This document shows, piece by piece, positions 7,058 through 16,387 of a stretch of DNA of 64,000 nucleotides (its first letter is position 1; each line of letters opens with the position of its first letter). The notes beneath the pieces are model-generated. The model made no database searches, was not told where the DNA came from, and saw only the letters and a program-made list of their open reading frames with translations. The stretch comes from Erythrobacter neustonensis (lineage in GTDB: Bacteria > Pseudomonadota > Alphaproteobacteria > Sphingomonadales > Sphingomonadaceae), in the NCBI RefSeq assembly GCF_001663175.1, contig NZ_CP016033.1, positions 868,001 through 932,000 of the forward strand. Reading direction: 5' to 3'. A program made the translations under genes and the position numbers.

Positions 7058-7744
7058 ATGCCCAAGCTCATTCTCGTCCGCCACGGCCAGAGCCAGTGGA
7101 ACCTCGAAAACCGCTTCACCGGCTGGTGGGATGTCGATCTCACCGAAAAAGGCGTCGCTGAAGCGGTCGCAGCGGGGCATCTGCTGCGCGAAAAGGCGGT
7201 GCTGCCCACCTTTGCCTTCACCTCGCTCCAGACCCGCGCGATCCGCACGCTGCATCTCGCGCTCGAAGCGGCGGGCCGGTTGTGGATCCCCGAGGTCAAG
7301 GACTGGCGCCTGAACGAGCGGCACTATGGCGGGCTGACCGGGCTCGACAAGGCCGAAACCGCGGCCAAGCACGGCGACGATCAGGTCAAGATCTGGCGCC
7401 GCAGCTTCGATATTCCCCCGCCCGAACTCGAAGCGGCGAGCGAATATGATCTGGCGAGCGACCCGCGCTATGCCGGGATCGCGATCCCCAACACCGAAAG
7501 CCTCAAACTGACGATCGAGCGCGTGCTGCCCTATTGGGAAAGCACGATCCTGCCCGTGCTCGCCCGGGGCGAGACCGTCATCATCGCCGCGCACGGCAAC
7601 AGCTTGCGCGCGCTGGCCAAACACCTTTCGGCGATTTCGGATGCGGACATCACCGATCTGGAAATTCCCACCGGCCAGCCGATCATCTACGACTTCGACG
7701 AGACGATGCAGCCGCGCGAGCGCTACTATCTGAAGGACGCGTGA
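7058..7744 (+). CDS. gpmA: 2,3-bisphosphoglycerate-dependent phosphoglycerate mutase
   Basis: 228 residues. Interconverts 3- and 2-phosphoglycerate in glycolysis/gluconeogenesis through a phosphohistidine. [10 protein letters not shown] at residues 6-15 carries the phosphorylated histidine (residue 9), Glu in [10 protein letters not shown] (about 87) is the proton donor, and [10 protein letters not shown] (about 180-189) supplies the second active-site histidine. The ATG is preceded by GGAG and begins the conserved [10 protein letters not shown]; an in-frame upstream start lacks family similarity. The stop overlaps the purE start by 1 bp. Confidence 0.96.
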   Translation: MPKLILVRHGQSQWNLENRFTGWWDVDLTEKGVAEAVAAGHLLREKAVLPTFAFTSLQTRAIRTLHLALEAAGRLWIPEVKDWRLNERHYGGLTGLDKAETAAKHGDDQVKIWRRSFDIPPPELEAASEYDLASDPRYAGIAIPNTESLKLTIERVLPYWESTILPVLARGETVIIAAHGNSLRALAKHLSAISDADITDLEIPTGQPIIYDFDETMQPRERYYLKDA

Positions 7745-8247
7745 TGGAAGAGACCGGGGGCAAGGTTGCGATCGTGATGGGCAGTCAGTCCGACTGGCCG
7801 ACCATGAAATGCGCCGCCGAGGTGCTGAGCGAACTCGAAGTGCCGTTCGAGGCGCGCATCACCTCCGCCCACCGCACGCCCGACCGGATGGTCGCCTTTG
7901 CCAAGGGCGCGGAAGGCGAAGGCTTCAGCGTCATCATTGCCGGGGCCGGCGGCGCCGCGCACTTGCCCGGCATGATCGCCAGCATGACCCATCTGCCCGT
8001 GCTGGGGGTGCCGGTGCAGTCGAAGGCTTTGTCGGGCATGGATAGCCTGCTCTCGATCGTGCAGATGCCGGGCGGGATTCCGGTCGGCACGCTCGCCATC
8101 GGCGAAGCGGGGGCGAAGAACGCAGGGCTGCTTGCCGCCTCGATCCTCGCGCTCTCCGACGAGGCATTGTCGGAGCGTTTGCAGGACTGGCGCGCGGAAA
8201 AGAGCGCTGCGGTGGCCGAGGCGCCCTCCGAAGAACCGGAACACTGA
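7744..8247 (+). CDS. purE: N5-carboxyaminoimidazole ribonucleotide mutase
   Basis: 167 residues. Moves the carboxyl group of N5-CAIR to C4 in purine synthesis. The class I PurE signatures [23 protein letters not shown] (substrate-binding His) and [16 protein letters not shown] are all present, as is [29 protein letters not shown]. The ATG overlaps the gpmA stop and the stop overlaps the purK start, so the three genes are translationally coupled. Next to purK it forms the usual bacterial two-step carboxylation pair. Confidence 0.97.
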   Translation: MEETGGKVAIVMGSQSDWPTMKCAAEVLSELEVPFEARITSAHRTPDRMVAFAKGAEGEGFSVIIAGAGGAAHLPGMIASMTHLPVLGVPVQSKALSGMDSLLSIVQMPGGIPVGTLAIGEAGAKNAGLLAASILALSDEALSERLQDWRAEKSAAVAEAPSEEPEH

Positions 8248-9314
8248 TGCTTAGCCCGGGCTCAACCATCGGCATTCTGGGCGGCGGACAGCTGGGCCGG
8301 ATGATGGCCATTGCCGCGCTGCAGCTCGGCTACCGCGTGATCGGCTATGCGCCCGAAGGCGACAATGTCGCCGCCGATGCGTGCAGCGATTTCATCACCG
8401 CCGAATGGGACGATGCCGCGGCGCGCGCCCGCTTCGCCGATGCCTGCGACGTGGTGACGTGGGAATTCGAGAACGTCCCTGTCAGCACGGTGGCCGCTTT
8501 GCCCGAAGGGCTGGTCGCCTGCCCGGCCAAGGCGCTCGAAGTGGCGCAGGATCGGCTGAGCGAAAAAGCCTTCGCCGCCGATCTCGGCGGAACGCCCGCC
8601 CCCTACGCTGCGGTCACCAGCGCCGAAAGCTTTGCCGCGGCGATTGCTGCGATCGGCACCCCCGGCATCCTCAAGACCGCGCGCGACGGGTACGACGGCA
8701 AGGGCCAGTGGCGCGTGCGCTCCGCGCTCGAGGCCGGCGCGCTCGCCTTTCCCGGGGTCACCTGCATCTACGAAGGCTTCGTCACCTACGAGACCGAATT
8801 TTCGGTGATCCTCGTGCGCGGCGCGGACGGCACGATCAAATTCTGGGATTCGACCGCGAATTTCCATGAAGGCGGGATGCTTGCGCTGTCGGTGCTGCCC
8901 GCGGGCGCGCTCGTCGAAGCCCAGGTCGCGCAGGCGCGGGCGCTTGCGGGCAAGGTCGCCGATGCGCTCGGCTATGTCGGGGTGCTGACGCTCGAATTCT
9001 TCGCCACGAAGGACGGGCCGGTGTTCAACGAGATGGCCCCGCGGGTGCACAATTCGGGCCACTGGACGATCGAGGGCGCGGCCACCAGCCAGTTCGAAAA
9101 CCACATCCGCGCGGTGTGCGGCCTGCCCCTGGGCGGCACCGCGACCCGCTTTGCCAGCATCGAGATGCGCAACATTGTCGGCGAGGATGGCCTGCGGGCC
9201 CACGCGATGCTTGCCGAACCGGGAGAGCCGCACCTCCACCTCTACGGCAAGGCCGAAGCGCGCGAGGGACGCAAGATGGGCCATGTCACCCGCGTCGGAC
9301 ACGCACTGGGATGA
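8247..9314 (+). CDS. purK: 5-(carboxyamino)imidazole ribonucleotide synthase
   Basis: 355 residues, ATP-grasp fold. Uses ATP and bicarbonate to carboxylate AIR to N5-CAIR, the substrate of PurE. The N-terminal GILGGGQLGRMMAIAA is diagnostic; ILKTARDGYDGKGQWRV is the ATP-binding lysine region; EFFATKDGPVFNEMAPRVHNSGHWTIEGAATSQFENHIRA is the metal-binding C-terminal signature. Shares an ATGA overlap with purE upstream and with folA downstream. Confidence 0.97.
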   Translation: MLSPGSTIGILGGGQLGRMMAIAALQLGYRVIGYAPEGDNVAADACSDFITAEWDDAAARARFADACDVVTWEFENVPVSTVAALPEGLVACPAKALEVAQDRLSEKAFAADLGGTPAPYAAVTSAESFAAAIAAIGTPGILKTARDGYDGKGQWRVRSALEAGALAFPGVTCIYEGFVTYETEFSVILVRGADGTIKFWDSTANFHEGGMLALSVLPAGALVEAQVAQARALAGKVADALGYVGVLTLEFFATKDGPVFNEMAPRVHNSGHWTIEGAATSQFENHIRAVCGLPLGGTATRFASIEMRNIVGEDGLRAHAMLAEPGEPHLHLYGKAEAREGRKMGHVTRVGHALG

Positions 9315-9811
9315 GTCGCGAGATCATGCTGATCTATGCCCGCGCCGCCAATGGCGCGATCGGGCTCGACGGCGATCTGCCGTGGCGGCTTCCCGCTGAT
9401 CTCAAACATTTCAAGGCGCTGACGCTTGGCCTGCCGATGATCATGGGCCGCAAGACCTTCGAGAGCCTGCCCGGCCTGCTGCCCGGCCGCCGCCATATCG
9501 TGCTGACCCGCGATGCCGGATGGGCAGCGGCAGGGGCCGAAACTGCCGCGAGCCTCGATGACGCACTCACGCTTGCGGCCCAAGGCAACGACAGCGGAAC
9601 CATCGCGATCATCGGCGGCGCGGCGGTGTTCGAGGTGTTCCTCCCGCTCGCGGACCGAGTCGAACTCACGCAGATCCACGCCGATTACGAAGGCGACACC
9701 TTCATGCCGCCATTGGGCCCCGAATGGCACGAGACCGCGCGCGAGGATCACGCGGCCGACGGCGACACGCCCGCTTTCTCCTTCATCACCTATCGTCCGG
9801 AAAGCCGCTGA
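9311..9811 (+). CDS. folA: Dihydrofolate reductase
   Basis: 166 residues. Reduces dihydrofolate to tetrahydrofolate with NADPH. MLIYARAANGAIGLDGDLPWRLPADLKHFKALTLGLPMIMGRKTFESL contains the full DHFR signature, including the acidic active-site Asp in the LPADLKHFK region and the MGRKT NADPH-binding turn; IAIIGGAAVFEVFLPLADRVELTQI is the second. ATGA overlap with purK fixes the start; the stop overlaps ribF by 1 bp. Confidence 0.96.
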   Translation: MSREIMLIYARAANGAIGLDGDLPWRLPADLKHFKALTLGLPMIMGRKTFESLPGLLPGRRHIVLTRDAGWAAAGAETAASLDDALTLAAQGNDSGTIAIIGGAAVFEVFLPLADRVELTQIHADYEGDTFMPPLGPEWHETAREDHAADGDTPAFSFITYRPESR

Positions 9812-10743
9812 TGCGCTGGCTCGATCACCGCGAACCCATGCCCGAGGCGCTGCGGGGTGCGATCATCGCGCTCGGCAATTTCGACGGGTTCCATCTGGGT
9901 CATCAGGCCGTGGCGGGCGAGGCGATCGCCTGGGCGCACGCCGAAGGCCGCCCTTCGATCATCGCCACCTTCGATCCGCATCCGGTGACCTTCTTCAAGC
10001 CCGATGTCGCCCCCTTCAAGCTAACCACGCTCGAACAAAGGCAGGAACTCTATCTAGCCGCCAGTGCGACCGCGATGCTGGTGTTCCACTTCGATGCCGA
10101 GCTTGCAGGCACCAGCGCGGAAGATTTCATCGCGCAGATCCTGATCGACCGTTTCGGCGCGCACGGGGTGGTGACGGGGGGCGATTTCACCTTCGGCAAG
10201 GGCGCGCGCGGCAATGTCGATATGCTGCGCTCGCTCGGCGGCGAACTGGGCCTCGAATCGCGGGTGGTCGACGCGGTCAGCGAAAATGGCGAGGTTGTCT
10301 CCTCCAGCCGCATCCGCGCAGCCTTGCGCGAGGGCGACCCGCAGGAGGCTGCGCGCCTGCTCACCCGCCCCTTCGCGATCCGCGGCATCGTCGAACACGG
10401 CGACAAGCGCGGGCGCACGATCGGTTACCCCACCGCCAATCTCGGCGTCGAGAATTACCTGCGCCCCAAATACGGCATCTACGCCGTCACGGGCCGCATT
10501 CTGGCGACCGGCGAGGTGCTGCAAGGCGCGGCCAATATCGGCATCCGCCCGCAGTTCGAACCGCCCAAGGAACTGCTCGAACCCTACTTCTTCGACTTCA
10601 AGGGCGACCTTTACGGGCAGGAGATCGAAGTCGCCTTCCACCACTTCCTGCGCGGCGAGGCAAAATTCGATTCGCTCGATGCGCTGATCGAACAGATGGA
10701 CAGGGATTGCGCGGAGGCACGGCGGCTTTTGTCCGCGCAATGA
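9811..10743 (+). CDS. ribF: Bifunctional riboflavin kinase/FAD synthetase
   Basis: 310 residues. Converts riboflavin to FMN and then FAD. The N-terminal nucleotidyltransferase domain shows ALGNFDGFHLGHQAV (about 20-34) and ATFDPHPVTFF; the C-terminal kinase domain shows RGRTIGYPTANLGVEN (about 204-219) and the YGIYAV strand. The start overlaps the folA stop by 1 bp. Downstream ileS follows after 45 bp, the common ribF-ileS-lspA order. Confidence 0.96.
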   Translation: MRWLDHREPMPEALRGAIIALGNFDGFHLGHQAVAGEAIAWAHAEGRPSIIATFDPHPVTFFKPDVAPFKLTTLEQRQELYLAASATAMLVFHFDAELAGTSAEDFIAQILIDRFGAHGVVTGGDFTFGKGARGNVDMLRSLGGELGLESRVVDAVSENGEVVSSSRIRAALREGDPQEAARLLTRPFAIRGIVEHGDKRGRTIGYPTANLGVENYLRPKYGIYAVTGRILATGEVLQGAANIGIRPQFEPPKELLEPYFFDFKGDLYGQEIEVAFHHFLRGEAKFDSLDALIEQMDRDCAEARRLLSAQ

Positions 10744-10788
10744 CGAGCCTTTGCACCGGCCCCGCGAACCGCTAAGGCCGCGCGCGAT

Positions 10789-13728
10789 ATGACCGACGAC
10801 AGCACCAAGCGCGATTACAGGGACACCGTCTTCCTGCCGAAGACCGATTTCCCGATGAAGGCCGGCCTTCCCGCAAAGGAGCCGGGCATTGCCGCGCGCT
10901 GGGAACAGATCGGGCTGTATCGCGGGTTGCGCGATGCGCGCCGGGGGCGCGAGAAGTTCATCCTCCACGATGGCCCGCCCTATGCCAATGGCGACATCCA
11001 CGTGGGCCATGCGCTGAACCACATCCTCAAGGACATGGTCTGCCGCACCCAGAACCTCTTGGGCCGCGATGCGCCTTACGTGCCCGGCTGGGACTGCCAC
11101 GGCCTGCCCATCGAATGGAAGGTCGAGGAAGCTTACCGCAAGGAGAAGAAGGCCAAGCCCGTCCTCACCGGTGCAGGCCGCGACGAGGCGGCGGTCAAGG
11201 CGTTCCGCGACGAGTGCCGCGCCTATGCGCAGAAGTGGGTCGATACGCAGCGCGGGCAGCTGAAGCGCCTCGGCATCATGGGCGATTGGGACCACCCCTA
11301 CCTCACCATGCAGAAGGAGAGCGAGGCGGTGATCGTCGCCGAACTGCTCAAGCTGGCCGAGGCGGGGAACCTCTACCGCGGCTCGAAGCCGGTGATGTGG
11401 TCCCCGGTCGAACAGACCGCGCTGGCCGAGGCTGAGGTCGAATACGAGGACATCACCTCGACCCAGATCGACGTGGCCTTCGAGATCGTCGAGAGCCCGA
11501 TCCCCGAACTGGTCGGCGCTCACGCGGTGATCTGGACGACGACGCCGTGGACGATCCCGGTGAACCAGGCTTTGGCCTATGGGCCGGACATCGAATACGC
11601 ACTTGTGGACGTGTACACGCCCAACGATCCAATCGCGCTGAATGGCGCGAAGCTGGTCGTGGCCGCTTCGCTGGTCGATGCATTGCTTGCTCGTATCCAC
11701 CGGCCCGGAGCCGAACTTCCGAGGATCACGACCTTCAAGGGCGCAGAACTCGCCGGCACCCTCGCCCGCCACCCGATGCACCACCTCGGCGGGTTCTACG
11801 CGGCCCCGCGCCCGCTGCTGCCCGGCGATTTCGTCACCACCGATAGCGGCACCGGGCTCGTCCACATGGCGCCCGATCATGGCGAGGACGACTTCGAGCT
11901 GTGCAAGGCGAACGGGATCAACCCCGTTTTCGCGGTGATGGACGACGGGCGCTACCGCGACGACTGGGGCTGGCTCGGCGCTGCCGATGAGCGGCGCATG
12001 AGCGTCATCAACCCCAAGTTCAACGCGCCCGATGGCCCGATCTGCTCGGACCTGCGCGAAGCGGGCGCATTGCTCGCCGCGAGCGCCGACTACGCGCATT
12101 CCTACCCGCATTCGTGGCGCTCCAAGGCCAAGGTGATCTTCCGCGCCACCGCGCAGTGGTTCGTGCCGATGGATCAGCCGCTGACCAATCTGCCCGCCAA
12201 GACCCCAGCCGAAAAGGCGTGGGAGGCCGAAGGCGGCGCGATCGATCCGGCCGACGAGACGCTGTGCGCCTCACCCACCCTGCGGGAGCGCGCGGTGGAG
12301 GAAATCGCCCGCGTCCAGTTCATCCCCGAAAAGGGCCGCAACCGCATCGGCGCGATGGTCGAAGGACGGCCCGACTGGGTGCTCAGCCGCCAGCGCGCGT
12401 GGGGCGTGCCGATCACACTGTTCGTGCGGCCCGACGGCACCTATCTGCAAGACCCCGAGGTCAACGCCCGTATCGTCGCCGCGGTGAACGCGGAAGGGAT
12501 GGACGCGTGGAACAGCGCCAACAAGGCCGCCTTCCTCGGGCCGGATCACGATCCCGCCGATTTCGAGATGGTCACCGACATTCTCGACGTGTGGTTCGAT
12601 AGCGGCTGCACCCACGCCTTCGTGCTCGATTCGGGGCGCTGGCCGGACCTCCAATGGCCCGCCAACCTCTATCTTGAAGGCAGCGACCAGCACCGCGGCT
12701 GGTTCCAGTCCTCGCTGCTGCAATCAACTGCGACCCGCGGCCGCGCGCCCTACGATCAGGTTTTGACCCACGGCTTCACGATGGATGCCAAGGGCAAGAA
12801 GATGTCCAAGAGCCTCGGCAACACGGTCGATCCCTTGAAGGTGATGGAAACCTACGGCGCGGATATCGTCCGGCTGTGGGCGCTTTCGGTCGACTTCACC
12901 GAAGATCACCGCATCGGCGACGAGATCCTCAAGGGCGTCGGCGACCAGTATCGCAAGCTGCGCAACACCTTCCGCTACCTGCTCGGCGCGCTCGACGGGT
13001 TCGTGGGCGACATGGGCGATGCGGGCGAACTGCCCGAACTGGAAGTTTACGTTCTGTCGCTGCTTGCCGATCTGGACGCAAAGCTGAAGGCGGCGGCGGA
13101 GGCTTACGACTTCAACACATACACCCGCTTGCTGGTCGACTTCTGCAACGAGGACCTGTCGGCGTTCTTCTTCGATATCCGCAAGGACAGCCTCTATTGC
13201 GACGGGCCGGATTCGACCACGCGCAACGCCTATCGCACCGTGCTCGACCTCTTGTTCCACGCGCTCGTGCGCTATGCCGCGCCGGTGCTGGTGTTCACCG
13301 CCGAAGAGGTGTGGATGGCGCGCTATCCCGAAGATGCGCAAGCGGATGAAAACGGTCAGCATGGCTCGGTCCACCTGCTCGAATGGCCGAGCGTTCCGGG
13401 CGTGGTGGTCGAGCCTGCCAAGTGGGAGCAGCTTCGCACCCTGCGCGATGCGGTCAACGAGGCGATCGAGCCGCTGCGGCGCGACAAGACGATCCGTTCC
13501 AGCCTCGAAGCCGACATCGTGGTGCCTGCCAGCATGGTCCCCGAAGGCGTCAGCGACGCGGCTCTTGCCGAACTGTTCATCACCGCGACAGTCACCCGCG
13601 GGCAGGGCGACGACGTGATCGTCGCCAAGACCCAACACCACAAATGCGGCCGCTGCTGGCGCCATCTGCCCGATGTGGCAGAGGACGGCGACCTGTGCGG
13701 CCGCTGCGAAGCGGTGGTCGGCGCATGA
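10789..13728 (+). CDS. ileS: Isoleucyl-tRNA synthetase
   Basis: 979 residues, a class I synthetase. GDIHVGHALNH (about residues 68-78) is the HIGH motif and KKMSKSLGN (about 669) the KMSKS loop; the editing domain includes WTTTPWTIPVNQALA. The C-terminal CGRCWRHLP...CGRC motif supplies a zinc site, as in bacterial-type IleRS. Start MTDDSTKRDYRDTVFLPKTDFPM is typical of alphaproteobacteria. Its stop overlaps lspA (ATGA). Confidence 0.98.
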   Translation: MTDDSTKRDYRDTVFLPKTDFPMKAGLPAKEPGIAARWEQIGLYRGLRDARRGREKFILHDGPPYANGDIHVGHALNHILKDMVCRTQNLLGRDAPYVPGWDCHGLPIEWKVEEAYRKEKKAKPVLTGAGRDEAAVKAFRDECRAYAQKWVDTQRGQLKRLGIMGDWDHPYLTMQKESEAVIVAELLKLAEAGNLYRGSKPVMWSPVEQTALAEAEVEYEDITSTQIDVAFEIVESPIPELVGAHAVIWTTTPWTIPVNQALAYGPDIEYALVDVYTPNDPIALNGAKLVVAASLVDALLARIHRPGAELPRITTFKGAELAGTLARHPMHHLGGFYAAPRPLLPGDFVTTDSGTGLVHMAPDHGEDDFELCKANGINPVFAVMDDGRYRDDWGWLGAADERRMSVINPKFNAPDGPICSDLREAGALLAASADYAHSYPHSWRSKAKVIFRATAQWFVPMDQPLTNLPAKTPAEKAWEAEGGAIDPADETLCASPTLRERAVEEIARVQFIPEKGRNRIGAMVEGRPDWVLSRQRAWGVPITLFVRPDGTYLQDPEVNARIVAAVNAEGMDAWNSANKAAFLGPDHDPADFEMVTDILDVWFDSGCTHAFVLDSGRWPDLQWPANLYLEGSDQHRGWFQSSLLQSTATRGRAPYDQVLTHGFTMDAKGKKMSKSLGNTVDPLKVMETYGADIVRLWALSVDFTEDHRIGDEILKGVGDQYRKLRNTFRYLLGALDGFVGDMGDAGELPELEVYVLSLLADLDAKLKAAAEAYDFNTYTRLLVDFCNEDLSAFFFDIRKDSLYCDGPDSTTRNAYRTVLDLLFHALVRYAAPVLVFTAEEVWMARYPEDAQADENGQHGSVHLLEWPSVPGVVVEPAKWEQLRTLRDAVNEAIEPLRRDKTIRSSLEADIVVPASMVPEGVSDAALAELFITATVTRGQGDDVIVAKTQHHKCGRCWRHLPDVAEDGDLCGRCEAVVGA

Positions 13729-14261
13729 GCGGCCTGTTCACCCGCAACCGCGTGATCGGTCTGGCGATCGCCGCGGTCGTCGCCCTGATCGACCAGGTGT
13801 CGAAGTGGTATATCGTCGGCCCGCTCGATCTGCGGCGCGTGGGCCATATCGATCTGCTGCCGTTCTTCGACTTCACCTATACCGAGAACCGCGGCGTTTC
13901 CCTGGGGATGTTCCAGGCCAACAGCATGGAAACCCGCTGGGCGCTGGTCGCGCTGACCGCGGGGATCGCGCTGGTGGTGCTGGTGTGGCTGATGCGCGAG
14001 AAGAAGCTTGGCGACATTGCCGGCCTTGCGCTGATCCTCGGCGGGGCGCTGGGCAATATCCGCGACCGGTTCGAGCTTGGCTATGTCATCGACTTTGCCG
14101 ATCTGCACATCGGCACCTTCCGCCCGTTCATGATCTTTAACATCGCCGATGCCGCGATCACGTTCGGCGTTCTCATTATCCTTGCCCGCAGCCTGCTGGT
14201 GCGCGACAAGGACGACACCCAATCCGGGGACATGCCCCGCGGAGAAGCTCAAGATGCGTAA
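13725..14261 (+). CDS. lspA: Lipoprotein signal peptidase
   Basis: 178 residues. Aspartyl inner-membrane protease that removes signal peptides of prolipoproteins. Four membrane segments; ALIDQVSKWYI near residue 20, TENRGVSLGMF near 53, GGALGNIRDRFELGYVIDF near 107-124 with the first catalytic Asp, and FNIADAAI near 138-145 with the second. Overlaps ileS by 4 bp and the lipoprotein gene bamF by 8 bp. The last dozen residues are charged and variable. Confidence 0.96.
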   Translation: MSGLFTRNRVIGLAIAAVVALIDQVSKWYIVGPLDLRRVGHIDLLPFFDFTYTENRGVSLGMFQANSMETRWALVALTAGIALVVLVWLMREKKLGDIAGLALILGGALGNIRDRFELGYVIDFADLHIGTFRPFMIFNIADAAITFGVLIILARSLLVRDKDDTQSGDMPRGEAQDA

Positions 14262-14673
14262 GACTGCCCCCCTCATCCTGCTGGCCGGCGCGTCGGTTGT
14301 GCTGACTGCCTGCGGCAGCGGCGATGCCGGTATCTTCAACCGCGCGCGTCCCGATGAATTCGCGGTGCAGCGTCAGGCGCCGCTGGTGGTGCCGCCCGAT
14401 TTCACGCTGACCCCGCCCGCGCCGGGCGCGCCGCGTCCGGCCGATGGCACCGCGTCGGAGCAGGCGCTCGACGCCCTGTTCGGCGGCCCCGCTCCGCGCA
14501 GCCGCGTCGAAGCCAGCGTGATCGACCGCGCGGGCCGCGCCGATCCCAGCATCCGCAGCCAGGTCGGCGACACCGCCACCGCGACGGTCGCCAAGGGCCG
14601 CACCACGCGCGACATCATCGCCGCCCCCGAAGGCGACGGCCAGTCAGCCAGCACGGTGATCCCGACGTCTTGA
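14254..14673 (+). CDS. bamF: DUF3035/BamF-type lipoprotein
   Basis: 139 residues. A lipoprotein signal ends in VVLTAC (Cys about residue 19), followed by the alphaproteobacterial DUF3035 pattern with the FNRARPDEFAVQRQAPLVVPPDF segment. In Caulobacter this family (BamF) belongs to the outer-membrane beta-barrel assembly machinery; the link here is by family. The ATG is preceded by GGAG and overlaps the lspA stop by 8 bp, so its processing enzyme is encoded just upstream in the same operon. Confidence 0.8.
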   Translation: MRKTAPLILLAGASVVLTACGSGDAGIFNRARPDEFAVQRQAPLVVPPDFTLTPPAPGAPRPADGTASEQALDALFGGPAPRSRVEASVIDRAGRADPSIRSQVGDTATATVAKGRTTRDIIAAPEGDGQSASTVIPTS

Positions 14674-14893
14674 GTTCCGCACGCCATCCGGCGTGCGAAA
14701 TCCTCGCTCATGCGGCCTGAAGGCCGCGTCGCTGCGGGCGGCCGTTCGGCCTTGCGGCGGCGATGCCGCCGATTGGTGTGATAAGATCCGACACCGGAGG
14801 TGTCGCAAGCGCGAACGCGCGCCCGAGCTTATGCGAGGAAAGCCAAGGCGGACGGAGGTCCGCCGCCCGGCGCCTGAGGGCAATGCAAAAAAC
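14674..14893. repeat. Modular palindromic intergenic repeat, two opposed copies
   Basis: Between the convergent ends of bamF and the CNNM gene. Copy 1 (14674-14770) has, in order, GCACGCC-atcc-GGCGTGC, TCCTCGCT (14701), stem GCGGCCT-ga-AGGCCGC (14712-14727), joint GCTGCGGGCG (14731-14740), stem GGCCG-tt-CGGCC (14740-14751) and stem GGCGGC-gat-GCCGCC (14756-14770). Copy 2 is on the other strand: TCCTCGC (14839-14833), a GCGCG/CGCGC stem, then CGACACC-gga-GGTGTCG (14789-14805). A further GGCGGAC/GTCCGCC stem lies at 14848-14865. A homologous element is at 33483. Confidence 0.75.
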
Positions 14894-16195
14894 TCAGTCC
14901 TCGCGCGCGCGGCTGACCAGCAGCTTGTCGATGCGGCGGCCATCCATGTCCACCACCTCGAAACGCCAACCCTGATCGTGGAAATGCTCGCCTTCCTGCG
15001 GCAGCTTCTTGATCACCGACAGCACATAACCCGCCGCGGTGCCGAATTCGCGGTCCTCGCCGTAATCGAGCCCAAGCCGGTCGGCGAGCGCATCGGCGGA
15101 CAGCGATCCCGACACCAAGAGCGAGCCGTCCTCGCGCTCGACCACGCTGGGCAGATCGCCATCGTCCGAATCGCTGGCAAAATTGCCGACGATCGCAGTG
15201 AGCAGGTCGACCGGGGTGACGATCCCTTCGAAATGGCCGTATTCGTCGTGGACCACCGCCATCGCGACCTCGGCCGATTGCAGCACGCGCAGCGCGTCCA
15301 TCGCGTCGAGCTGGTCAGGCACCACCTCGACCCGGCGCATCATGTCGCGGATCGCCACCGGACGGCCCGCGACCATCGCGGCGAGCACATCGCGCACCTT
15401 GACCGCACCGATGATCGTATCGGGCGTGCCCTCAGCGACCGGCAGCAGCGAATGCGAGCTGCGTTCGATCGCCTCGTGAATATCGGCGGCCTGCGCATCG
15501 GCGCCGATCCAGTCGACTTCGGTGCGCGGGGTCATCATTTCGCGCACGGGCCGTTCGGCAAGGCGCACCACGCCGGTCAGAAGCTGGCGCTGCTCGTCCT
15601 CGATCACGCCCGAACGCGTCGCCTCGGCAAAGATCATCTGCAATTCTTCGGCGGTGACCGAGCCATCGTCGCCGTTGCGGATGCCGAACAGGCGGATGAT
15701 CGCGGCCGAGCTTGAATCGAGCAGCCACACCAGCGGCGCGGCGGCCCTGGCCATGAGAGCCATCGGCCGCGCCATCACCAGCGACACCGGCACCGCGATC
15801 TGCAACGCCAGCTGCTTGGGCACCAGTTCGCCGATGATCAGGCTGAGATAGGTGGTGAAGGCGATCACCACAGCAAACCCGGCAGTGTCGGCATATTCGC
15901 CCGGCACCCCCAGCATCATCAGCCGTTCGCCCACCGGGCCGCCAAGGCTCGCGCCCGAATAGGCGCCGTTGATGATCCCGATCAGCGTGATGCCGATCTG
16001 CACGGTCGACAGGAACTTGCCCGGTTCGGCCGCCAGCGCGATTGCGATGCGTGCCGCCGACGAGCCGGCCTCCGCCTTGGCTTCGAGCGCGCTGGTCTTG
16101 GCCGAGACGATGGCGAGTTCGGACATGGCGAAGACGCCGTTGATAACGACGAGCACCACGATGATGGCGAGATCGGTCCAGGGAAAGGGTGTCAC
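14894..16195 (-). CDS. CNNM/CorC-HlyC family membrane protein with CBS domains
   Basis: 433 residues. N-terminal CNNM (DUF21) domain with about four membrane segments (IIVVLVVINGVFAMSELAIVSAK; STVQIGITLIGIINGAYSG; GFAVVIAFTTYLSLIIGELVPKQLALQ), then a pair of CBS domains (MMTPRTEVDWIGADA; VKVRDVLAAM) and a C-terminal CorC_HlyC domain. Relatives are Mg2+/Co2+ efflux or cation-homeostasis proteins historically called hemolysins. Start is GTG; the next Met would remove the first membrane segment. Divergent from the OmpA lipoprotein gene. Confidence 0.88.
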   Translation of the reverse strand: MTPFPWTDLAIIVVLVVINGVFAMSELAIVSAKTSALEAKAEAGSSAARIAIALAAEPGKFLSTVQIGITLIGIINGAYSGASLGGPVGERLMMLGVPGEYADTAGFAVVIAFTTYLSLIIGELVPKQLALQIAVPVSLVMARPMALMARAAAPLVWLLDSSSAAIIRLFGIRNGDDGSVTAEELQMIFAEATRSGVIEDEQRQLLTGVVRLAERPVREMMTPRTEVDWIGADAQAADIHEAIERSSHSLLPVAEGTPDTIIGAVKVRDVLAAMVAGRPVAIRDMMRRVEVVPDQLDAMDALRVLQSAEVAMAVVHDEYGHFEGIVTPVDLLTAIVGNFASDSDDGDLPSVVEREDGSLLVSGSLSADALADRLGLDYGEDREFGTAAGYVLSVIKKLPQEGEHFHDQGWRFEVVDMDGRRIDKLLVSRARED

Positions 16196-16387
16196 CCGAT
16201 CGCGCTAGCATAATCGCAGGCGCTTGCCATCCAAACATACAGGACGATGGAACATCTTCAATGTGCGCAGACTTTGGGGGCTATCTGGAATGAAGCCCTC
16301 CGGCCTCATGCCAGCAGGATTAGCGCCCGTATCCCGCGTCCCCCCGGACACGATGGCATGGGTTGGCATTGTAGGAAGGGAATAACC

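Noticed and set aside
6368..7624. A 418-codon minus-strand frame through gpmA, tRNA-Thr and the regulator
   Set aside because: It crosses a certain tRNA gene and the antisense of gpmA.
10054..12111. A 685-codon antisense frame opposite ribF and ileS
   Set aside because: Shadow frame: no family pattern, and both plus-strand genes show full signatures.
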